From contig NC_012483.1 of assembly GCF_000022565.1 (NCBI RefSeq), positions 4,030,001 to 4,094,000 of the forward strand: a DNA stretch of 64,000 bases, in the 5' to 3' direction. The position numbers and the translations under genes were made by a program. The notes beneath the pieces were generated by a model. It was not told the origin of the DNA. It ran no database searches and saw only the letters and a list, made by a program, of their open reading frames with translations. Source of the stretch: Acidobacterium capsulatum ATCC 51196. Its GTDB lineage: Bacteria > Acidobacteriota > Terriglobia > Terriglobales > Acidobacteriaceae. The number at the start of each line of letters is the position of its first letter. Positions within the stretch are counted from its first letter, which is position 1. Shown one piece after another: positions 9,498-16,877 of the stretch.

Positions 9498-11867
9498 ATG
9501 AGCATTCTCGAAAAAATGGAAACCCTCGAATACGGTCCCTCGCTCGAAGACAGCAAAGAAGCTCTGGCCTGGCTCGACCGTCACGCGCGCCGCTTCGGTC
9601 ACTTCATCGCGGGCCGGTGGCACGAGTCCGGCGAAGTTTTTGAGACCACCGACCCCTCCACCGGCGAAACCCTCGCCGCCATCGCGCAGGGCTCCGCTGA
9701 GGATGTCGATGCCGCCGTCCGCGCCGCCCGCGCCGCGCTCGCCCCGTGGCAGGCGCTCACGCCGCATGCCCGCGCGCGCTATCTCTACGCCATGGCGCGG
9801 CAGGTGCAGAAGCATGCCCGCCGCCTCGCCGTGCTCGAAACCCTCGACAACGGCAAGCCCATCCGCGAGTCGCGCGACATTGACATTCCGCTCGTCGCCC
9901 GCCACTTCTACCACCATGCCGGATGGGCGCAACTGCTGCCGCGCGAGCTTCCCGGTTACGCGCCCGTGGGGGTCGCCGGCCAGATCATTCCCTGGCACTT
10001 CCCCCTGCTCATGCTCGCCTGGAAGATCGCCCCCGCGCTCGCCTGCGGCAACACCGCCGTGCTCAAGCCCGCCGAATTCACGCCGCTCACCGCGCTCGCC
10101 TTCGCCGAAATCTGCCAGGAGATCGCCCTGCCGCCCGGCGTCGTCAACATCGTCACCGGCGATGGACGCACCGGCGAAGCGCTCACCGCGCACCCCGGCA
10201 TCGACAAGCTCGCCTTCACCGGCTCAACCGAAGTGGGCCGCGCCATTCGCAACGCCACCACCAAAAAGCTCTCGCTGGAACTCGGCGGCAAATCGCCCTT
10301 CATCGTTTTTGACGACGCCGATCTTGACAGCGCCGTCGAAGGCGTCGTCGATGGCATCTGGTTCAACCAGGGCCAGGTCTGCTGCGCGGGTTCGCGCCTG
10401 CTCGTGCAGGAATCCATTCTCGAAACTCTCACCGCCAAACTGCGCGCGCGCATGCAGACACTCCGCCTCGGCGCGCCGCTCGACAAGGCCATTGACATGG
10501 GCGCCATCGTCGCTCCGGTGCAGTTGGAGCGCATCCAGCGCCTCGTTGCCCAGGGCGTCGAAGAGGGCGCGACCTGCTGGCAGCCCACGAATCCGCTGCC
10601 CGCGCGCGGCCTCTACTACCCGCCCACGCTGCTCACCGGCGTGCATCCGGCGTCCACCGTCGCGCAGCAGGAAATCTTCGGTCCCGTGCTCTCGGTCCTC
10701 AGCTTCCGCACGCTGCATGAGGCCGTCGAGCTGGCCAACAACACCGTGTACGGCCTCGCTGCCAGCGTCTGGAGCGAGAACATCAATGTCGCCCTCGATG
10801 TCGCCTCGCGCGTCAAAGCCGGCGTGGTCTGGATCAACGGCACCAACTTCTTCGACGCAGTCTGCGGATTCGGCGGCTACCGCGAGAGCGGCTATGGCCG
10901 CGAAGGCGGCCGCGAGGGCCTCTATGAGTATCTGCAACCGTCATGGTTGCAAAACGCTCCGGCACTCCCATCCGGCGCCAGCCCTCATTCCGGCGCGGCT
11001 TTTCCAGGGCCGGAGCAGGGAACTCCCGCCATCGACTCCACCATCAAGCAATACATCGGCGGCAAGCAGGCCCGTCCGGATTCCGGCTACAGCTTCCCCG
11101 TCTACGCCGCCGATGGAAGCCTCCTCGGCGAAGCCCCGCTCGGCAGCCGCAAAGACATTCGCAACGCCGTCGAGGCCGCGCACAAGGCCGCCGGGTGGGC
11201 TAGGACTTCGGCCCACAACCGCGCACAGGTGCTCTATTACCTTGCCGAAAACATGACCCATCGCGAGGCGGAGATCGCCGCTGCGCTGGCCCCCGTGGTG
11301 GGCGAAGCCCAGGCCGCCCGCGAAGTCGCGCTGAGCATCGAGCGCATCTTCGCCTACGCCGCATGGGCTGACAAATTCGATGGCGCGGTGCATCAGCCGC
11401 CCATGCGCAACGTCACGCTGGCCATGCATGAGCCGCTGGGCGTGCTCGGCATCGTCTGCCCCAGCGAAGCGCCGCTGCTCGGCCTGCTCTCGCTTGTACT
11501 GCCCGCCATCGCCATGGGCAATCGCGTGGTGGCCGTGCCTTCGCAGAGCTATCCGCTCATCATGGGCGTGCTCTATCCGCTCTTTGACACCAGTGACCTA
11601 CCTGCCGGAGTCATCAACCTCGTCGCCGGTCCTCCGCGCGACCTCGGCAAAACCCTCGCCGGGCACGACGACGTCAGCGCCATCTGGTACTTTGCCGATC
11701 CTGCGGAATGCGAGACCATCCGCCGTGCCTCCACCGGCAACCTCAAACAGGTTTTCACTCACGACGGCCACGCCATCGACTGGTTCCACGCCCAACAGGG
11801 TGAGGGCGAGTGGTACCTGCGCCACGCCACCCAGATCAAAAACATCTGGGTCCCCTACGGCGAATAA
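9498..11867 (+). CDS. Two-domain aldehyde dehydrogenase (ALDH16-like)
   Basis: This 789-residue protein carries a complete ALDH domain (about residues 1-480) fused to a second ALDH-like domain (about 515-789). The first has the Glu motif LELGGKSP and the nucleophile in FNQGQVCCAGSR (C295). The second keeps the Rossmann-like segment (EPLGVLGIVCPSEAPLLGL) but I see no catalytic Cys motif, and it ends without a normal oligomerisation tail, so it is probably a pseudo-domain. This matches bacterial ALDH16-type enzymes. Next to deoC, the likely substrate is acetaldehyde or a related aldehyde. ATG 9498 was chosen because upstream codons fall in the repeat cluster. It is 208 bp after deoC. Confidence 0.85.
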   Translation: MSILEKMETLEYGPSLEDSKEALAWLDRHARRFGHFIAGRWHESGEVFETTDPSTGETLAAIAQGSAEDVDAAVRAARAALAPWQALTPHARARYLYAMARQVQKHARRLAVLETLDNGKPIRESRDIDIPLVARHFYHHAGWAQLLPRELPGYAPVGVAGQIIPWHFPLLMLAWKIAPALACGNTAVLKPAEFTPLTALAFAEICQEIALPPGVVNIVTGDGRTGEALTAHPGIDKLAFTGSTEVGRAIRNATTKKLSLELGGKSPFIVFDDADLDSAVEGVVDGIWFNQGQVCCAGSRLLVQESILETLTAKLRARMQTLRLGAPLDKAIDMGAIVAPVQLERIQRLVAQGVEEGATCWQPTNPLPARGLYYPPTLLTGVHPASTVAQQEIFGPVLSVLSFRTLHEAVELANNTVYGLAASVWSENINVALDVASRVKAGVVWINGTNFFDAVCGFGGYRESGYGREGGREGLYEYLQPSWLQNAPALPSGASPHSGAAFPGPEQGTPAIDSTIKQYIGGKQARPDSGYSFPVYAADGSLLGEAPLGSRKDIRNAVEAAHKAAGWARTSAHNRAQVLYYLAENMTHREAEIAAALAPVVGEAQAAREVALSIERIFAYAAWADKFDGAVHQPPMRNVTLAMHEPLGVLGIVCPSEAPLLGLLSLVLPAIAMGNRVVAVPSQSYPLIMGVLYPLFDTSDLPAGVINLVAGPPRDLGKTLAGHDDVSAIWYFADPAECETIRRASTGNLKQVFTHDGHAIDWFHAQQGEGEWYLRHATQIKNIWVPYGE

Positions 11868-11900
11868 ATGCAGTAAGGTTTGCAGGCACGCGCGTATCAG

Positions 11901-11957
11901 GGCACGGCTTCAGCCGTGCCGTTAGCGCCACCAGAGCAAGTGGGCTTTAGCCACTGC
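11901..11957. repeat. Short palindromes downstream of ALDH gene
   Basis: A perfect palindrome GGCACGGCTTCAGCCGTGCC (11901-11920) and a second, weaker unit with GGGCTTTAGCC near 11942-11953 are of the same kind as the 9353-9489 cluster. The ALDH gene is therefore bracketed by copies of one repeat family. Confidence 0.6.
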
Positions 11958-11978
11958 GGGCAATCGAGGATATAGGTG

Positions 11979-12011
11979 CCCCAGTCAAGCCTGAAGTTGG
12001 CTTGACTGGGG
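11979..12011. repeat. 13-bp inverted repeat upstream of dnaE
   Basis: CCCCAGTCAAGCC (11979-11991) pairs perfectly with GGCTTGACTGGGG (11999-12011) across a 7-nt loop. No T-run follows, so it is more likely a mobile palindromic repeat than a terminator. A degenerate relative lies downstream of dnaE at 15691-15723. Confidence 0.7.
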
Positions 12012-12136
12012 TTGTTCCCTCACGGGCGCCCCGGGTCCGTGTGTTCGGACCCGTGCCCCACCCAGTTCCGTCCCCCGTTTTCCTCACCCCTCCCAAAACC
12101 TCGCACCACCCCGGCACTAAAATACTGTGCAGAGTC

Positions 12137-15100
12137 ATGGCTGAATTTACCCATCTGCACCTGCACACCGACTACTCCCTCCTCGACGGCGCCTGCGATG
12201 TTGAAAAGCTTGTCGGCCACGTCGCCAGTATCGGGCAAACCTCCGTCGCCATCACCGATCACGGCAACATCTACGGGGCGGTGCATTTCTTTGAAGCGGC
12301 TAAAAAGAAGGGCATCAAGCCCATCCTCGGCTGTGAGCTTTACATCTGCCAGAAAGAGGATCACCGCGCCGATCCGCAGGGCGATGACTACAACCACCTG
12401 CTGGTGCTCGCCGAGAGCGAAGAGGGCTACCGCAATCTCGTCCGCATCACCTCTGAGGCCTCGCTGCACGGCTTTTATCGCAAGCCGCGCATCAGCAAAA
12501 AATATCTTGCCGAGCACGCCGCGGGCCTCATCGGCTTCTCCGGCTGCCTCGCCGGTGAATTCTGCCAGAACCTCATGGCCGACAACTATCAGGCCGCCCG
12601 CGCCACCGCCGCGCAATATCAGGACATCTTCGGACGCGGCAACTTCTTCCTTGAAATTCAGGATCAGGGCCTCGAACTCGAAAAGAAGATCCACGCCGAC
12701 ATGTTCCGGCTCGAGAAGGATCTCGACATTCCGCTCGTCGCCACCAATGACAGCCACTATCTCTGCGAAGACGACCACCACGCGCATGACGTGCTGCTGT
12801 GCGTGCAGACGGCCGGGTCCATTCATGATCCCAAGCGCTTCAAGTTTGACTCTGACCAGTTCTACGTCAAGTCCGCTGCTGAAATGGAGCGCCTCTTTCC
12901 GCACGCGCCCGAGGTCGTCAGCCGCACCATGCAGTTTGCCGAGCGCTGCAACCTCAAGCTCAACAAGGTCGATAATCCCTTCCCGGAATTCGCCGTTCCG
13001 CCCGGCCACACCATTGACAGCTACTTTGAGCATGTCTGCCGCGAAGGCTTCAAAAAGCGTCTCGACACCGCCATTCGTCATCTTCAGGACCGCGGCATTC
13101 TCCGCAGCCCCATCAGCGATTACGAGGCCCGCTTAGAGCGCGAAATCGGCATCATCAAGCAGATGAAGTTCTCCGGCTACTTCCTCATCGTCTGGGACTT
13201 CATCCGCTACGCCAAGGACCACGACATTCCCGTCGGGCCGGGCCGTGGCTCCGCCGCCGGCTCGCTGGTCGGCTACGTCATGGAGATCACCGACATTGAC
13301 CCGCTGCAGAACGTGCTCCTCTTTGAGCGCTTTCTCAATCCCGAGCGCGTCTCCATGCCTGATATCGACATCGACTTCTGCATGAACCGCCGCGGCGAGG
13401 TCATTGAATACGTGACCCGCAAGTATGGCCGCGAGCAGGTCGCGCAGATCATCACTTTCAACACCATGGCCGCCAAGGCCGCCATCAAAGACGTGGGCCG
13501 CGCCCTCGACATGCCCTACGGCGATGTGGACCGCATCGCCAAGATGATTCCGGCGACCATCGGCGTCACCATCGATCAGGCGCTCACTGATTCGCCGCAA
13601 CTGCAGGAGGCCTACGAGGGCAACACGCAGATTCGCGAGCTGATCGACACCGCCAAGCGCCTCGAAGGCCTGGTGCGCGGCGCGGGCGTACACGCCGCCG
13701 GAGTGGTCATCGCGCCGCGCCCGCTCACCGATCTGGTGCCGCTCAGCCGCAGCAAAAACGACGAAATCGTCACCGCCTATGACATGAAGGCCGTCGAAAA
13801 GATGGGCCTGCTCAAAATGGACTTCCTCGGGCTCACGACGCTCACCGTCATTGATGACTGCCTGAAGATGATCCGCAAAAATCGCGGCGAGACGGTCGAT
13901 ATGGCCAAGGTGCCGCTCGACGATCAGGAGACCTACGAGCGCGTCTTCCATCGCGCGCTCACCTCGGGCGTCTTCCAGTTTGAGTCCGGCGGCATGCGCG
14001 ACGTGCTGCGCCGCTACAAGCCCACCTGCGTCGAAGACCTCACCGCGCTCAACGCGCTCTACCGCCCCGGCCCGATCCAGGGCGGCATGATCGACGACTT
14101 CATCGAGCGCAAGTGGGGCCGCCGCAAGGTGGAGTATGAACTGCCGCCGCTTGAAACCATCCTCAAGGAGACGCTTGGCGTCATTGTCTACCAGGAGCAG
14201 GTGATGCAGATCGCCAACGTGCTCGCCGGCTACTCGCTCGGCGAGGCCGATCTGCTGCGCCGCGCCATGGGTAAGAAAAATCCCGAGGAGATGGCCAAGC
14301 AGCGCGACCGCTTCGTATCCGGTGCGCTCGAGCGCGAATTTCCCAAGGACAAGATCGTCAAGATCTTTGACCTCATGGAGCAGTTCGCCGGTTACGGCTT
14401 CAACAAGTCGCACTCGGCCGCCTACGCGCTGCTGGCCTATCACACGGCCTGGCTCAAGACACACTACCCGGTCGAGTTCATGGCGGCGCTGCTCACCTCT
14501 GAAATCTCGAAGCCTGAAAACGTGGTCAAGTACATTCAGGAATGCCGCGAAATCGAGATTCCCGTCGAGCCCCCCGACGTGCTCTTCAGCGATGCGGACT
14601 TCACGCCGCATGGCAAGTCCATTCGCTTTGGCCTCACGGCCATCAAGAACGTGGGCCGCAACGCGATTGACTCCATTCTCGATGCGCGCGGCAAACTCGC
14701 CGCCGAGGGCAAGTCTTTCCAGAACTTCTGGGAGTTCTGCGAAAAAGTCGATCTGCGCCTGATGAACAAGCGCGTCATCGAGTCGCTCATCAAGGCCGGG
14801 GCGCTCGACTCCTTTGGCCGCCGCGCGCAACTGATGGCCTCGGTGGACAAGGCCATTGAGCGCGCGCAAAAGGCGCAGCGCGATGAGGCCGCCGGCCAGA
14901 GCGGACTCTTCGGCCTCTTTGACGCCGATGCGCCGGCCTCCGCCTCGCCCGCTGACGACCTGCCCAACGTGCCCGACTGGGAAGAGGCGCTGCGCCTGCA
15001 ATCGGAGAAGGAAGTGCTCGGCTTCTTCGTCTCCGGCCATCCGCTCGACCGCTATGCCGAGAAGCTGCGCAACCTGCCCGGCATCATCGACACGGCCACG

Positions 15101-15658
15101 GCGCTCGAGATGAAGCCCGCGCCCCCGACCGGCCGCCGCGGCCAGTCCAATGAAAACGAGATCGCCATCGCCGGCATGATCGTCGGCCTCAAGGTGGCCA
15201 AGTCGAAGCGCTCGGGCGACCTCTATGCACAGGCCTCGCTCGAAGATGCGACGGGCAAGATCGACCTCATCTGCTTCCCGCGCGATTATGAGCGCCTCGC
15301 GGACTCGCTCAAGATGGAAGCGCCCGTGGTGGTGCGCGGCGCGTTGCGTGCCGAGGAAGAGGCCGCGCCCAAGCTGGCTATCTCCTCCATTCAGGCGCTC
15401 GATGACGTCAAGGTCAAGCTGCCGTCCAACGTGCGCATTCGCGTGCAACTGGACCGTATCAGCGAGTCCACGCTGGAGGAGCTGCACCAGCTCATCTCCG
15501 CCGTGCCGGGGCCGGGCAAGATGATGCTCAACCTTGAGAAGAAGGGCGAATACTGTGTCGTGATGGAGCCGGAGGGCTTCACCGTCGCCGCTGACCGCGC
15601 CTTTATTGATCAGGCCGAACTGCTGCTGGGCCGAGGCAGCGTGCAGGCGCTGGACTAA
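12137..15658 (+). CDS. dnaE: DNA polymerase III subunit alpha
   Basis: This 1173-residue C-family replicative polymerase catalyses chromosomal DNA synthesis. The order is a PHP domain (HLHLHTDYSLLDG at about residues 6-18), then the palm with catalytic acidic residues in PDIDIDF (D409, D411). The finger region contains PVGPGRGSAAGSLV, a helix-hairpin-helix segment follows (about 830-900), then an OB-fold near 1000 and a C-terminal domain. Length matches DnaE1. The start at ATG 12137 gives the canonical MAEFTHLHLH; upstream codons are in repeat DNA. No clamp or other replisome genes are nearby. Confidence 0.97.
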   Translation: MAEFTHLHLHTDYSLLDGACDVEKLVGHVASIGQTSVAITDHGNIYGAVHFFEAAKKKGIKPILGCELYICQKEDHRADPQGDDYNHLLVLAESEEGYRNLVRITSEASLHGFYRKPRISKKYLAEHAAGLIGFSGCLAGEFCQNLMADNYQAARATAAQYQDIFGRGNFFLEIQDQGLELEKKIHADMFRLEKDLDIPLVATNDSHYLCEDDHHAHDVLLCVQTAGSIHDPKRFKFDSDQFYVKSAAEMERLFPHAPEVVSRTMQFAERCNLKLNKVDNPFPEFAVPPGHTIDSYFEHVCREGFKKRLDTAIRHLQDRGILRSPISDYEARLEREIGIIKQMKFSGYFLIVWDFIRYAKDHDIPVGPGRGSAAGSLVGYVMEITDIDPLQNVLLFERFLNPERVSMPDIDIDFCMNRRGEVIEYVTRKYGREQVAQIITFNTMAAKAAIKDVGRALDMPYGDVDRIAKMIPATIGVTIDQALTDSPQLQEAYEGNTQIRELIDTAKRLEGLVRGAGVHAAGVVIAPRPLTDLVPLSRSKNDEIVTAYDMKAVEKMGLLKMDFLGLTTLTVIDDCLKMIRKNRGETVDMAKVPLDDQETYERVFHRALTSGVFQFESGGMRDVLRRYKPTCVEDLTALNALYRPGPIQGGMIDDFIERKWGRRKVEYELPPLETILKETLGVIVYQEQVMQIANVLAGYSLGEADLLRRAMGKKNPEEMAKQRDRFVSGALEREFPKDKIVKIFDLMEQFAGYGFNKSHSAAYALLAYHTAWLKTHYPVEFMAALLTSEISKPENVVKYIQECREIEIPVEPPDVLFSDADFTPHGKSIRFGLTAIKNVGRNAIDSILDARGKLAAEGKSFQNFWEFCEKVDLRLMNKRVIESLIKAGALDSFGRRAQLMASVDKAIERAQKAQRDEAAGQSGLFGLFDADAPASASPADDLPNVPDWEEALRLQSEKEVLGFFVSGHPLDRYAEKLRNLPGIIDTATALEMKPAPPTGRRGQSNENEIAIAGMIVGLKVAKSKRSGDLYAQASLEDATGKIDLICFPRDYERLADSLKMEAPVVVRGALRAEEEAAPKLAISSIQALDDVKVKLPSNVRIRVQLDRISESTLEELHQLISAVPGPGKMMLNLEKKGEYCVVMEPEGFTVAADRAFIDQAELLLGRGSVQALD

Positions 15659-15690
15659 GCCATTCAAAACGGGGCAATTCAAAACGGGTG

Positions 15691-15723
15691 CCCCATGCAA
15701 GCCAGGTGTCGGCCTGAGTGGGG
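15691..15723. repeat. Degenerate inverted repeat downstream of dnaE
   Basis: The arms CCCCATGCAAGCC and GGCCTGAGTGGGG face each other around a 7-nt loop. Arm length and end bases match the perfect copy at 11979-12011, but there are mismatches. It is preceded by a short direct duplication of ATTCAAAACGGG (about 15663-15688). It is probably a decayed member of the same repeat family. Confidence 0.5.
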
Positions 15724-15921
15724 TCGTGACCTTGCGGCCCGAACCCCCGCGCGCCCCGAAATGCCGTTCCTCGTGTAAACTACTGAAAGCGAGACCGACG
15801 TTCTTCTGCAGCGTACCCTGCTACTTCAGGCGATTCCCACAGAAGCCCGGCCGTTCTGTGCCTGACCGTGAACCGGCAGGCCAATTCAGTTCGTCTAGTT
15901 TCCGTTGAGGAGAAATGTGTT

Positions 15922-16101
15922 ATGGCTAAGATCGCCAAAACCGCAGATCGTAAGAAGGTGATGGACACCACCAAGAGCACCGATTGTCCCAAGTGCTCCA
16001 AGCCCACGCGCATCGTCAAGCGCGTCAAGGACCGCGAGCGCGGCATTCCCGGTGGCGTCTACATCTCCTGCTCGGCCTGCGACTTTTTCGAGAAGCTCTA
16101 A
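15922..16101 (+). CDS. 59-residue zinc-ribbon-like protein
   Basis: This small basic protein has two CxxC pairs, CPKC in the first half and CSAC near the C-terminus. They are separated by a Lys/Arg-rich strand region with an RERGIPGG turn, as in a zinc ribbon. A strong Shine-Dalgarno GAGGAG precedes ATG 15922. Function is unknown; zinc binding and possibly nucleic-acid contact are inferred from the motif and charge. A clear rho-independent terminator follows 32 bp after the stop, so it is probably monocistronic. Confidence 0.75.
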   Translation: MAKIAKTADRKKVMDTTKSTDCPKCSKPTRIVKRVKDRERGIPGGVYISCSACDFFEKL

Positions 16102-16133
16102 TTCCTTCCGCGCGGCGCGGAAGCACCCAAAAG

Positions 16134-16164
16134 AAATGCCCGGCAATCGCCGGGCATTTTTCTT
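16134..16164. terminator. Bidirectional rho-independent terminator
   Basis: An 11-bp perfect stem (AAATGCCCGGC at 16134-16144, GCCGGGCATTT at 16149-16159) with a 4-nt loop is followed by TTCTT on the plus strand. It is preceded by an A-rich run that gives a U-tract on the minus strand. It lies between the convergent zinc-ribbon gene and the YceI gene and can serve both. Confidence 0.9.
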
Positions 16165-16177
16165 GGGAGCGGGAGCC

Positions 16178-16774
16178 TTACTTCGCGGCGGCTTCCACAT
16201 CGAGCGTGATCTTCACGTTGTCGCCGATCATCGCGTCGCCATTGGGCAGCAGGCCGTTCCACTTGAGGCCAAAGTCCTTGCGGTCGATGCTGGTCGTCGC
16301 CTGAAAACCGCGATGCATCTGGCCGTGCATGTTGATGGCCGGCCCGAGCGCGTCCATCTGCAGGGTCACCGGCTTGGTCACGCCGTGCAGGGTGAGGTTG
16401 CCCACCACCTTGTAGCCGTCGCTGTCGGGCGTCACGCTGGTGCTCTGAAAGGTCATGGTGGGGAACTTGGCGGCATCAAAGAATTCGGTGCCCTTGAGAT
16501 CCTTGTCGCGCATGGAGACGCCGGTGTCCACGGTGTCGATGGGAATGGTCGCCTGCACTGAGGACTTGCTCATGTCCTTGGCGTCAAGCACGATGGTGCC
16601 GGTGATGTGGCTGAACTGCCCGTGGACGTGCGAGAGGTCCATGTGCAGAATGCTGAAGTCGGCCTCAGAATGCATGGGGTCGATGTTGTAGGTCGTGGTC
16701 TGGGCATAGGCGGCGACCGCGCCGCCCATCAGCAGGGCCATCGTGGCCACGCTCAGATTGCGATAAAACTTCAT
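16178..16774 (-). CDS. Secreted YceI-family lipid-binding protein
   Basis: This 198-residue protein has a clear signal peptide (about residues 1-24, ending AAYAQ) and a YceI domain. Family features are YNIDPMHSEADFSILHM near the mature start, the repeated beta-strand pattern, GNLTLHGVTKPV, and DFGLKWN near the end. YceI proteins are periplasmic lipocalin-like barrels that bind isoprenoid-type lipids; their precise role is often unclear. The Shine-Dalgarno AAGGAGA precedes the ATG. It faces the zinc-ribbon gene and shares its terminator. Confidence 0.92.
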   Translation of the reverse strand: MKFYRNLSVATMALLMGGAVAAYAQTTTYNIDPMHSEADFSILHMDLSHVHGQFSHITGTIVLDAKDMSKSSVQATIPIDTVDTGVSMRDKDLKGTEFFDAAKFPTMTFQSTSVTPDSDGYKVVGNLTLHGVTKPVTLQMDALGPAINMHGQMHRGFQATTSIDRKDFGLKWNGLLPNGDAMIGDNVKITLDVEAAAK

Positions 16775-16877
16775 TGCGTCTCTCCTTGGTTACAAAAAAA
16801 GCAGTCAACCTTGCGGCCCTGATAATAGCCGGTTCCGCGCGATGCCAGTCTACATCGCAACCGCCCGGCGCTGAAGA

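Noticed and set aside
13133-15700. 855-codon minus-strand open frame opposite dnaE
   Set aside because: Antisense shadow of dnaE; no motifs, and dnaE is certain.
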